Below are positions 6,782 through 15,018 of a stretch of DNA of 19,035 nucleotides, piece after piece. A model generated the notes under the pieces. That model made no database searches. It had not been told where the DNA came from and saw only the letters and a list, made by a program, of their open reading frames with translations. The number at the start of each line of letters is the position of its first letter. Position 1 is the stretch's first letter. The translations under genes and the position numbers were made by a program. The DNA comes from CAYJXJ01 sp964374095. Its GTDB lineage: Bacteria; Elusimicrobiota; Elusimicrobia; UBA1565; UBA9628. The stretch lies in NCBI GenBank assembly GCA_964374095.1, contig CAYJXJ010000083.1:1-19035 (forward strand). The letters run 5' to 3'.

Positions 6782-9700
6782 CTAGCGCAAGGCGGCCCGC
6801 GACCGGATGAGCTCTCGCCGCAGGGGGTGGCTGGAACCGGCGGAGGCCTCCTCGGCCTCGACATAGACGCGACGCGCCTCCTCCAGACGGCCCGCGCTTG
6901 ACAGGATGGAGCCCAGGGTCAGGGCCGCGGCCAGGCACGCGGGGTCCAGCTCCAGAGCCCGGCGAAGGTCGCGGATCGCCGATTCGCCTCGGCCCAGGAT
7001 CTGCTGGCACAGACCGCGGTCGGCGTAGATCGAAGCGTCGTGCGGATTCCGGTCGATCAGGCGCGTTAGAATGTCCACGGCCGCCTGGCACTGGCCCAAC
7101 TCCTGCCGGATCAGGGCGGCCGCGTGCGAGAGGGTGTGATCGAGCCCAAGCCGCTCGGCGCGTTCCAGGGTCTCCTCGGCCCGCGGCCGCAGGCCGGCGG
7201 AAAGGGCCGACCGGGCGACCTCGATCCAGTAGGCGGCCTCGCCGGCTTGACTCGGCCCCACGCTTTCGANNNNNNNNNNNNNNNNNNNNNNNNNNNNNNN
7301 NNNNNNNNNNNNNNNNNNNNNNNNNNNNNNNNNNNNNNNNNNNNNNNNNNNNNNNNNNNNNNNNNNNNNTCCGCCCGCGGCCGCAGGCCCGCCGCCAACG
7401 CCGCTTGAGCGACCTCGATCCAGTAGGCGGCCTCGCCGGCTTGACTCGGCCCCACGCTTTCGAGCAGGGCGAGGCTGCGTTGCGCTTTGCCCAGGCTCCC
7501 CCAGAGCTCGGCTAGTTGCCGCCGTCGCCCCGCATCGGGACGCCCCCGCTCGGCCCGCTCCAGGGCCTGCTCCGCCCGCGGCCGCAGGCCCGCCGCCAAC
7601 GCCGCTTGAGCGACCTCGATCCAGTCGGCGGTCTCGCCGGGGTGGGTGTGCGCCAAGTCCTCGAGGAGTGTGAGGGAGCGCTCGTGGCGGCCCAGTTCGC
7701 GCCACAGCGCGGCCAGCGTGCGGCGCTGGTCCTTGTCGGGATGCCCTCGCTCGGCCCGCTCCAGGGCCTGCTCCACCCGCGGCCGCAGGCCCGCCGCCNN
7801 NNNNNNNNNNNNNNNNNNNNNNNNNNNNNNNNNNNNNNNNNNNNNNNNNNNNNNNNNNNNNNNNNNNNNNNNNNNNNNNNNNNNNNNNNNNNNNNNNNCG
7901 AGAAGGGAGAGCGCGCGTTCGCCCCGGCCCAGGCCCAGCCACAGCCCGGCCAGCGCGCGGCGCTGGTCCTTGTCGGGATTCCCTCGCTCGGCCCGCTCCA
8001 GGGCCTGCTCCACCCGCGGCCGCAGGCCCGCCGCCCGTGCCGCTTGAACGACCTCCATCCAGTAGGCGGCATCGCGGCCATGCTCCGCCTCGACTCTGTC
8101 GAGAAGGGAGAGCGCGCGTTCGCCCCGGCCCAGGCCCAGCCACAGCCCGGCCAGTGCGCGCCGCTGATTCTTATCGGGACGCCCCCGCTCCGCCTGTTCC
8201 AAGGCCTGGCGAGCCTGCGGTTTCAGGCCAAGGGTGGAAGCCGCCTCTGCGATCTTGATCCACGTGGAGACGTCGTGGCGGTGCAACACCATGGCGGCGA
8301 GTAGGCTGTCGGCCTTTGCCGGGGAACTCCATCGCAGTTGGGACTCTACGTGGCGCCAGGCCGGAGCGTGCCTGGCGGGGTCGAGTCGCGGGCGGCCCAG
8401 CCTGAGAAACTCGATCCATGGAGAGCCGTCCTTCCGGTCGACACGGCCAATGGGCAGAGCCCCCATCGAGAGCCGCTGGAGGGAGGTTCGCACGTAGGGC
8501 GGCAGGGATCGGTCCGCCGATACGGGCATGACGGCGACCTGCCCGGCGGCGCCGAAGAGCTGCGACGTCACCAGGAGCGTACCGGCCTCTCCTACGTCGG
8601 GCAGAACGACCCGGGGAATCCTCCCTTCCGTGTAGAACCGGATTCTCCGGTCCAAGGAGGAGTGTACCAGGAAGGAGTCCTGCGGGAACCGGCGGTGGTG
8701 CTCCTCCATCCAACCCACGGCGTTGACAATGGTCTCGTGCGCCTGGTCCCGCCCGCCGGTCCGGGCCAGATCGGCGGGAAATTTACTCAGGAGCAGGCGC
8801 GCGTTGGCTCCTGCGACCAGCGTCACGACCAGCAGCAGGGCTCCGCGCGCGCGCCATGACCGCGCGTCGACGGCCGGCGCCAGCAGAGCGATTGCGGCCA
8901 AATGTGGGAACGGATACAGGAGGTAGAGATGATGGAACTTGACGGGGAGCGGGCTTGCGGCCGCGGCGAGCAGGATGGCCGCCGCCAGCGACAGCCAGAA
9001 CAGCGCGCGCCTGAGGGCGGGCAGGTCCCGGCGCCAGGCCGCGGAGCCGGCCAAGCCGCAAAGGGCGGCCGCCTTGAGCGTCCAGTCGATGTTCAAGGCC
9101 GCGGGACCGTCCCAACCGAGCACGCTTCCCCGCCCCGTCAGCGCGATCTTCGCCCCTTCAAGCCGCGACGCGACGGCCGACCCCAGGCCGGAAAGATGGG
9201 AACGGAAGTTGCCCAGATGCCCGGACTCGAGCAAGGTGCCCAGAGGGTGGGCGACGTTGTAGGCCAGCAGCGGGAATGCCCCGGCGATCAGTCCGGCCAA
9301 GGCGCGCGCCAAGTCCCCGGTTGTCCAGGCGAATCTCCCCGGGAAGATCCAGGACGTCGCGGCAAAGGCGGCCAGGAACCACGCGAAATGCGCCTTGTCC
9401 CACAACGCCAGGCCCCAGAACAGGCCCGCGAAGAATGCTAAGACCCCGCGCCGCTTATGCTCCAGCGAGGCGCACCAGCACAGCATGCCGGCAGTCTTGA
9501 GCAGAAGCATCAGGATCTGCGGCCCGCTGTCATGCCAGGTTGCCAGGACCGCGACGGGGTCCGTCGCGAAGAACAGGCCGGCCGCGGCCGCCACCCACGG
9601 GCCATGCAACCTTTGCACGATGAGCACCAGCAGGAGGATGGCCAGAGTCCCGACGCCCACCATGGTCATGCGCAGGGTGCCCAGCCGCGCGCCCGCGACC

Positions 9701-9975
9701 CGGAAGGCCGGATATAGGAGATAAACCTTCAAGGCCCCGTTGTAGGAGTCACGCATCCAGGGCATGGAGGGGTAATACTCGCGGCCTGGCGCGGCCAACG
9801 GATCCAGCAGGCAGATGGTCGTCTCCGCGTGCCAGGCCTCGTGATCCTCCAAGGCGCCGACCCCGGCCAGGCGGGACCCGATGGCGAAGAATACAGCGGC
9901 GGCCGCCGTCGCGGGCAGAAGGGACAGGACCCTCGAGTGCGCCGCGCGAGCCCGACTCCGTCCGCTCAGGAGCAA
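6782..9975 (-). CDS. GT-C membrane glycosyltransferase fused to a C-terminal TPR array (frame interrupted by two assembly gaps)
   Basis: The N-terminal ~400 residues hold about ten hydrophobic helices. The first extracytoplasmic loop carries acidic residues in GALEDHEAWH (E43, D44, E46), the expected metal and lipid-phosphate site of PMT/ArnT-like GT-C enzymes. These transfer sugars from polyprenyl-phosphate donors on the outer face of the inner membrane. A soluble region follows at about 400-580, then tandem 67-residue units (two TPR-like helix pairs each, with AAGLRPR and QALERAERG) from residue ~581, ending in more canonical TPRs (ASIYADRGLCQQILG). As printed the frame breaks, because each run of 100 N is a placeholder. 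Replacing them with 64 and 107 nt gives 3165 nt, exactly 1055 codons. The start is uncertain: TTG 9975 is the only candidate before the first helix and has no clear ribosome binding site. Confidence 0.8.
7270..7369. other. Assembly gap (100 N), probable true length 107 nt
   Basis: The 55 bases left of the gap (7215-7269) are identical to 7409-7463, and the 55 bases right of it (7370-7424) are identical to 7571-7625. The sequence between the second copies, 7464-7570 (107 nt), is the expected fill. It restores the 201-bp period and removes the artificial frameshift that otherwise stops the frame at 7111. Confidence 0.8.
7799..7898. other. Assembly gap (100 N), probable true length 64 nt
   Basis: The left edge 7744-7798 is identical to 7981-8035 and the right edge 7899-7953 is identical to 8100-8154. 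The sequence 8036-8099 (64 nt) is the expected fill and restores the 201-bp period. Because 64 and 100 differ by a multiple of three, the frame happens to survive this gap as printed. Confidence 0.8.
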
Positions 9976-10027
9976 AGCCGATGCGCCCGGAACCGGGAAG
10001 CTCCGGCCCGATGCCTCGCGGAGCGAG

Positions 10028-10903
10028 TCATTCGGTTCCCATGTCGCCCACGTAAGGCTGGAGCAGGGCCCTCAAATCGGGGGGGACGCGGGTCGAGCGC
10101 CAGAGGTCGTTGACCACGGCATGGCGGGAAAAACCCTCGGCGACCCGGCGTCCGCCCAGATCCTCGTCGTGGATGGCGTTGTTGAAAGAGATGCTGGCCT
10201 TGCCCAGCTCCGAGATCCACGTTCGCACGATCAGCAGGTCGTCGTAGCGGCTCGGGGCGAGGTAGCGGCAGCGCGCCTCCACGGCCGGGATGAAGATCTT
10301 GCGCTGGATCTCGAGGTCGCGGTAGCGCACCCCCAGCGAGCGCAGGAGCTCGGTGCGGCCCTGCTCGAAGTAGATGAAGTAGTTGGCGTAGTAGATGATG
10401 CCCATCTTGTCGGTGTCGGCGTAGCTGACCCGCACCCTGAATTCATGGAACCGGGGCTTGGGAGGCCTGGGTTTCGGCGGGGGGGGCGGGGGGGGAGCCG
10501 GGACCGGAGAGAAGGAGCTTCCGGGGGCGGCGACCGACAAGCCCAGCACCGTATTGAGCACGGCGACGAATTGGCTCAAGCCGACCGGTTTCCTCAGGAA
10601 AAACGTGTTGGGCGTGGGCTTGATGCGCCTCTTCACCTCGTCCAGGGACACCACGGTGGAGAAGATGACCGGGGTCTCGGCCGTGTCGGCCGCCTGGCGC
10701 AGCCGTTCATAAACGCCGCCGCCGCCGCCGCCCGGCATCTGGTAATCGAGGATGATGGCGTCGGGCTTGGCCTGATGGGCTTGGAGTATCCCTTGCAGCG
10801 CGTCGAAGGCGACGGCGACCCGATAGCCCAAGGACTCCAACCCGTCCTTGAGGGGGGCGACCAGGGTCTGGTCGTCGTCGATGATGAGGATGGTCTTCTG
10901 CAT
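10028..10903 (-). CDS. Response-regulator receiver domain fused to YbgC/4HBT-type hotdog thioesterase
   Basis: A 291-residue protein. Residues 1-122 form a complete receiver domain: acidic pocket IIDDDQ (D9-D11), phosphoacceptor Asp53 in AIILDYQMPG, Thr83 in FSTVVS and Lys105 in LRKPV. A proline-rich linker follows (about 126-151, with a run of seven prolines). Residues 152-291 are a YbgC/4-hydroxybenzoyl-CoA-type thioesterase with the signature SYADTDKMGIIYYANYF and FEQGRTE. The catalytic Asp is expected at D165, and the His of the E. coli YbgC motif (VVYH) is Tyr here. Such thioesterases hydrolyse acyl-CoA and are single-domain in most bacteria. A phosphorylation-controlled acyl-CoA thioesterase is inferred. 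The ATG at 10903 directly abuts the palindrome, with no Shine-Dalgarno. No kinase gene is nearby. The gene is divergent from the acyl-CoA dehydrogenase. Confidence 0.88.
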   Translation of the reverse strand: MQKTILIIDDDQTLVAPLKDGLESLGYRVAVAFDALQGILQAHQAKPDAIILDYQMPGGGGGGVYERLRQAADTAETPVIFSTVVSLDEVKRRIKPTPNTFFLRKPVGLSQFVAVLNTVLGLSVAAPGSSFSPVPAPPPPPPPKPRPPKPRFHEFRVRVSYADTDKMGIIYYANYFIYFEQGRTELLRSLGVRYRDLEIQRKIFIPAVEARCRYLAPSRYDDLLIVRTWISELGKASISFNNAIHDEDLGGRRVAEGFSRHAVVNDLWRSTRVPPDLRALLQPYVGDMGTE

Positions 10904-10968
10904 ATGGGGTCACATCCCGCCATCCGACAAATTCTGGGAATTTGTCGGATGGCGGGATGTGACCCCAT
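10904..10968. repeat. 65-bp perfect palindrome (31-bp arms, 3-nt loop), REP-like
   Basis: The left arm 10904-10934 and right arm 10938-10968 are exact reverse complements, separated by TGG. The element fills the 82-bp space between the REC-thioesterase start (10903) and the acyl-CoA dehydrogenase start (10986). The size, perfect symmetry and intergenic position resemble REP/BIME or RAYT-mobilised palindromes. Multicopy status cannot be seen here. RNA from either strand would form a very stable hairpin. Confidence 0.85.
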
Positions 10969-10972
10969 CTTA

Positions 10973-10978
10973 TATAAT
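10973..10978 (+). promoter_or_regulatory. Consensus -10 element of the acyl-CoA dehydrogenase gene
   Basis: A TATAAT hexamer ends 7 nt before the ATG at 10986, placing the transcription start at or next to the start codon (a leaderless transcript). No good -35 is present, as that position falls inside the palindrome's right arm. The same AT-rich stretch reads TATTAT/TATATA on the minus strand and could serve the divergent gene as well. Confidence 0.5.
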
Positions 10979-10985
10979 ACGGGTA

Positions 10986-12176
10986 ATGGATTTCGATCTC
11001 ACGCCGGAGCAGCACGAGTGGCAAGGCCGGGTGCGCGAATTCTGCCGGCGCGACGTGATTCCCCGGGCCCAGGCCGTCGAGCGTCAAGAGACCTTCCACT
11101 GGGATTGGGTCCCGGGGCTCAGGAAACTGGGCCTGCTGGGGGCGATCATTCCCAAAGAGTACGGCGGCCTGGGACTGGGGATGTCGACTTTCTGCGTCAT
11201 CCTGGAGGAGTTGGGACGGGCCGACGCGGCGCTGGCGCTCACCGTCGAATCTCATAACGGTTTGTGCAGCAGCCAAATACTGCACAACGGAAATGAGGAA
11301 CAAAAACGGCGCTATCTCCCCCGACTGGCGTCGGGGGAGTGCTTGGGCGCCTGGGCCTTGACCGAGCCCGGCTCGGGCTCGGACGCCGCGGGCATGGGCA
11401 CGAAGGGCGTCCTCACGGGCGGCCGCTGGGTCCTCAACGGTTCCAAGACCTTCACGACTCAGGGCTCGGTCGGCGGAGTCTACGTCGTGTTCGCCAATAC
11501 GGGAGGCGAGACTCCCCCCCGCAGCATCAGCGCCTTCGTCATGGAAAGGGCCGTTCCCGGCCTTTCGGTGGGCAAGATCGAGCACAAGATGGGCATCCGC
11601 AGCTCGGATACGGCCCAACTCCACCTCCACGACGTGACCTTGGGCCCCGAGAGCGTGGTGGGCCGGGTGGGGCGCGCGTTTCCCGACGCGATGCGCATAC
11701 TCGACGCGGGCCGGGTGGCCATTTCCGGCATCGCGGTCGGGATCGCCCGGGCCGCCCTGGAGGAAGGGGTGGGCGCGGTGCGCTCCAATCCCGCGGCCTA
11801 CGGCATCCGTCCCGACGCCCCGGGCCTGACGGGGGCGCAGCGGATGCTCGCCCAGTTGGCCGCCGAGATCGACGCCGCGCGCCTGCTGACGTTCCGGGCG
11901 GCGCGCCTGCTCGACTCCGGTCGGCCGTACTCCCGGGAGGCTTCCATGGCCAAGCTCATCAGCGGCGACCTCGCCATGAAGGCCCCCACCGAAATCCTGG
12001 ATTTGTTGGGCCCCGCCGGGGGGTCGTTGGACTGTCCGGTGCAGCGCTCATTTAGGGACGCCAAGCTCTATCAGATCGGCGAAGGCTCGAGCCAGATCCA
12101 ACAGCTTATCATCAGCCGGTTTCTGCTCGCCGAGCCCGTCCCGTCTCCCGCCGCGGCTCCCGCCGGGGCGCGGTAG
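10986..12176 (+). CDS. Acyl-CoA dehydrogenase
   Basis: A 396-residue FAD enzyme of normal family length. It catalyses alpha,beta-dehydrogenation of acyl-CoA thioesters in fatty-acid or branched-chain amino-acid breakdown, passing electrons to ETF. Visible features are an N-terminal helical domain starting MDFDLTPEQHEW, the family signature WALTEPGSGSDAAGM (about 123-137), a middle beta domain with GKIEHKMGIRSSDTA (about 196-210), and a C-terminal helical domain with the catalytic base Glu366 in QIGEGSSQIQ, the position used by the short- and medium-chain enzymes. The last ~15 residues are an Ala/Pro-rich tail. The ATG at 10986 fits the family N-terminus, and no Shine-Dalgarno is present. ileS begins 4 nt downstream, so this catabolic gene leads the ileS-lspA operon. 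Chain-length specificity is not readable. Confidence 0.94.
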   Translation: MDFDLTPEQHEWQGRVREFCRRDVIPRAQAVERQETFHWDWVPGLRKLGLLGAIIPKEYGGLGLGMSTFCVILEELGRADAALALTVESHNGLCSSQILHNGNEEQKRRYLPRLASGECLGAWALTEPGSGSDAAGMGTKGVLTGGRWVLNGSKTFTTQGSVGGVYVVFANTGGETPPRSISAFVMERAVPGLSVGKIEHKMGIRSSDTAQLHLHDVTLGPESVVGRVGRAFPDAMRILDAGRVAISGIAVGIARAALEEGVGAVRSNPAAYGIRPDAPGLTGAQRMLAQLAAEIDAARLLTFRAARLLDSGRPYSREASMAKLISGDLAMKAPTEILDLLGPAGGSLDCPVQRSFRDAKLYQIGEGSSQIQQLIISRFLLAEPVPSPAAAPAGAR

Positions 12177-12180
12177 GTCC

Positions 12181-15018
12181 GTGGGGGATTCCGTCGTCCC
12201 CTCCGGGAAAGGAGAACGGCCACCCTCCGGGGACGCTGGGCCCTTGCCCATCGACTACTCCAAGACCGTCAATCTGCCCAAGACCGAGTTCCCCATGAAG
12301 GGGGAACTTCCGAAGCGCGAACCCGAGATCCTCAAGACGTGGGAAGGCCTTTACGAGCGCATACTCGACCGGACCAAAGACCGCCCGGCCTACGTGCTGC
12401 ACGACGGGCCGCCTTACGCCAACGGGCATACCCACATCGGCCATGCGCTCAACAAGATCCTCAAGGACATGACCGTCAAGTCCCGGGGACTGATGGGTTT
12501 CAGGACGCCTTACGTGCCGGGCTGGGACTGCCACGGACTGCCCATCGAGTCGGCGCTGCTCAAGGAGCTCAAGATCTCCAAGCGCGCGGTCGTGGACATC
12601 CCGGCGTTTCGCAGGCAGGCCTCCGCCTTCGCGAAGAAATTCATCGGCATACAGCGGGAAGAGTTTATCCGCCTGGGCGTGCTCGGCGATTGGGGCAGGC
12701 CGTACCAGACGATGAACCGCGAGTATGAAGCCCTTATCCTCCGCGTTTTTCGCGTGCTCATGGGCAAGGGCTGCATCTACCGGGGGCTCAAGTCCGTGCC
12801 CTGGTGCGTGACCTGCGAGACGGCGCTCGCCGAGGCCGAGATCGAGTACAAAGACAAGTCGTCGCCCTCGGTCTACGTGGCTCTCCCGATCCAATCTCCG
12901 AAGGAGGGGTTCTCAGGAGCCGAGATCGTTGTTTGGACCACGACGCCATGGACCCTGCCGGCGAACATGGCCGCGGCCTTTCATCCCGACCTGGAGTATG
13001 TCCTCTGCGACGTTCGGCATCCCGCCTGGGCCAAGCCGCGCCGGCTCCTAGTCGGGCGCTCTCGCCTGGAAAGCGTGCTCAAGGCCCTCGGCGCCTCCGG
13101 CCACGCCGAGCTCAAGTCGTTCAAGGGCAAGGACTTGGCCCGCGCGGATGCCGGTGACGAGGGCCCGGGATTGATCTACCGGCGCCCGTTCGGAGATCAG
13201 GAAGGCATCGGGGTTCTCGCCGGCTACGTGACCGCCGAGGACGGCACCGGGATCGTGCACACCGCCCCGGGCCACGGGGCGGATGACTTCGAGACCGGCA
13301 AACGCTTCGGCTTGAAGACCCTCTGTCCGGTGGACGGCCGCGGGCATTTCACCGCCGAGGCCGGCGCGGCGCTGGCGGGCAAGCAGATTTTCACGGAAGG
13401 CAACCATTCGGTGATCAAGGATCTGGCGGGGCGAGGCTTGCTTCTGGCCCTGGAGCAGATTCAGCACTCCTACCCCCACTGCTGGCGGTGCCAGAACCCC
13501 ATCGCGTTTCGGGCCACGGAGCAGTGGTTCCTCGATGTGGCTCACGATGGGCTGCGCGGGCGTCTCCTGGAGGCCATCCGGCAGGTGCGCTGGGTCCCCG
13601 AGGTCGGGCGGACCCGGATCGCGAGCATGGTGGAAGGGCGGCCCGACTGGTGCCTGTCGCGCCAGCGGGTGTGGGGGACTCCCATTCCAGTCCTCTATTG
13701 CCTCCCATGCGGCAAGCCCTTGACCGATGACTCCGCATTGGAGGCAATAGAGAAAAAAGTACAAGGGGAAGGGACGGATTTTTGGTTTCAGCAATGGGGC
13801 GAGGCCGTAGCGCCGCAGGCGATGTGGGCTTTGGATCTGAAGTGCGCCTGCGGCGGCGGCAGCTTCCGCAGGGAGCAAGATATTTTAGATGTCTGGATCG
13901 ACTCCGGCGCGTCGTGGCTCGCCGTGGATCCCAACGCAGGGCAGCCCTCCGACCTCTATCTGGAAGGTTCCGACCAGCACCGCGGGTGGTTCCAAAGCTC
14001 GCTCGTGCTCTCGGTCGCGGCGCGGGGCCGCCCTCCCTACAAGGCCGTGCTGACCCACGGCTTCGTCCTGGATGAGCGCGGGCGGGCCATGCATAAGTCC
14101 CTCGGCAACGTCGTCTCGCCCGAGGAGGTCATCAAGAAGTACGGCGCCGACGTCCTGCGCCTTTGGGCGGCGCTGGCCGACTACTCCGACGACGTGCGCC
14201 TCTCCGACAAGCTCTTGGAGGGGCCCCGGGACGCCTACCGCAAGATCCGCAACACCCTGCGCTACCTTCTGGGCAACATCTGGGACTTCCCCGGCGGCCC
14301 GCGCCCGGAGCGTCTGGGCGAGCTCGAGCGCTACGCCCTCTCGCGGCTGGCCGCGGTTCAACGCGCCGTCCTGGGGCATTACGAGGCGTTCCGCTACCGC
14401 TCGGCCGCGCGTGAGCTGGCGGACTACTGTTCCCAGGACCTCTCATCGTTCGTGCTGGACGTGCTCAAGGACCGGCTCTACACCTTCGCCGCGGACAGCC
14501 CCGACCGCCGCGCGGCCCAGTGGGTGCTGGCGGAAATCCTCAAGCGCCTGCTGCGCCTGCTCTCGCCCATCCTGTCCTTCACCGCCGAAGAGGCCTGGGG
14601 CCATCTTCCGGAGCGCTTGCGCGGCGCGCCGAGCGTCTTTCTCGCCGACTTGGAAGCGCCCGATCCCGGCTGGACGGACCCCGGGCTCGACGCTAGATGG
14701 GCCCGCGTGCGCGCCGCGCGCGAAACCGCGCTCAAGCGCCTCGAGGCCCTGCGGGTGGAGGGACGCATCGGCAGTTCCTTGCAGGCCCGCATCGTGCTTT
14801 CCGGAGGGGGTTTGGGCGAGCTTGGGGCCGTCAATTGGCCCGAGGTGCTCATCGTTTCGGAGGTGGAGCTCAAGGACGGCGCTGACGAGATCGTCGTCGA
14901 CGCCGGGCCGGCCGAGGGGGCCAAGTGCTCGCGCTGCTGGAGGCTGCAGAAGGACGTGGGGACTTCCGCCGCCCACCCCGGACTTTGCGCCAGATGCGTT
15001 CGCGAGCTCGGGTCGTAA
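12181..15018 (+). CDS. ileS: Isoleucyl-tRNA synthetase
   Basis: Charges tRNA-Ile with isoleucine in the cytoplasm. At 945 residues it is the usual bacterial length. The core starts with NLPKTEFPMKGELPKREPEI, and the HIGH motif is at 85-88. The CP1 editing domain contains GTGIVHTAPGHGADDF. Further class Ia motifs are DWCLSRQRVWGTPIP and GSDQHRGWFQSS. The KMSKS loop reads AMHKS at 636-640: the second lysine is kept but the first is Ala and the first Ser is His. The C-terminus carries a zinc site, C916/C919/C936/C939 (CSRC and CARC). The GTG start at 12181 adds about 22 residues before the family N-terminus; TTG 12244 is a good alternative. It lies 4 nt after the acyl-CoA dehydrogenase stop and overlaps lspA by 25 bp. 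Confidence 0.97.
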   Translation: MGDSVVPSGKGERPPSGDAGPLPIDYSKTVNLPKTEFPMKGELPKREPEILKTWEGLYERILDRTKDRPAYVLHDGPPYANGHTHIGHALNKILKDMTVKSRGLMGFRTPYVPGWDCHGLPIESALLKELKISKRAVVDIPAFRRQASAFAKKFIGIQREEFIRLGVLGDWGRPYQTMNREYEALILRVFRVLMGKGCIYRGLKSVPWCVTCETALAEAEIEYKDKSSPSVYVALPIQSPKEGFSGAEIVVWTTTPWTLPANMAAAFHPDLEYVLCDVRHPAWAKPRRLLVGRSRLESVLKALGASGHAELKSFKGKDLARADAGDEGPGLIYRRPFGDQEGIGVLAGYVTAEDGTGIVHTAPGHGADDFETGKRFGLKTLCPVDGRGHFTAEAGAALAGKQIFTEGNHSVIKDLAGRGLLLALEQIQHSYPHCWRCQNPIAFRATEQWFLDVAHDGLRGRLLEAIRQVRWVPEVGRTRIASMVEGRPDWCLSRQRVWGTPIPVLYCLPCGKPLTDDSALEAIEKKVQGEGTDFWFQQWGEAVAPQAMWALDLKCACGGGSFRREQDILDVWIDSGASWLAVDPNAGQPSDLYLEGSDQHRGWFQSSLVLSVAARGRPPYKAVLTHGFVLDERGRAMHKSLGNVVSPEEVIKKYGADVLRLWAALADYSDDVRLSDKLLEGPRDAYRKIRNTLRYLLGNIWDFPGGPRPERLGELERYALSRLAAVQRAVLGHYEAFRYRSAARELADYCSQDLSSFVLDVLKDRLYTFAADSPDRRAAQWVLAEILKRLLRLLSPILSFTAEEAWGHLPERLRGAPSVFLADLEAPDPGWTDPGLDARWARVRAARETALKRLEALRVEGRIGSSLQARIVLSGGGLGELGAVNWPEVLIVSEVELKDGADEIVVDAGPAEGAKCSRCWRLQKDVGTSAAHPGLCARCVRELGS

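Larger units (their letters stand above)
7000..8235 (-). repeat. 201-bp (67-aa) tandem TPR repeats
   Basis: Within the GT-C/TPR gene, units of 201 bp recur, with the AGLRPR/GLKPQ codons near 8225, 8024, 7785, 7584 and 7383 and a diverged copy near 7188. The spacing is exactly 201 except across the N gaps (239 and 195, which become 203-equivalent artefacts corrected to 201 once the gaps are filled). Parts of neighbouring units are identical over 55 bp or more, which points to recent duplication or homogenisation. Copy number in the real genome may be higher than shown. Confidence 0.85.

Noticed and set aside
6782..8143. Two separate genes for the TPR region (one ending at 7111, one ending at 6782)
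   Set aside because: The split is caused by the 100-N placeholder at 7270-7369. Filling it with 107 nt merges them into one frame.
7000..8235. CRISPR array or satellite repeat
   Set aside because: The 201-bp repeats are in frame, encode TPR-like helices and have no spacers, so they are protein-coding tandem repeats.
10848..10985. N-terminal extension of the acyl-CoA dehydrogenase through the palindrome
   Set aside because: The extra residues come from the palindrome and the divergent gene. Family alignment starts at the ATG at 10986.
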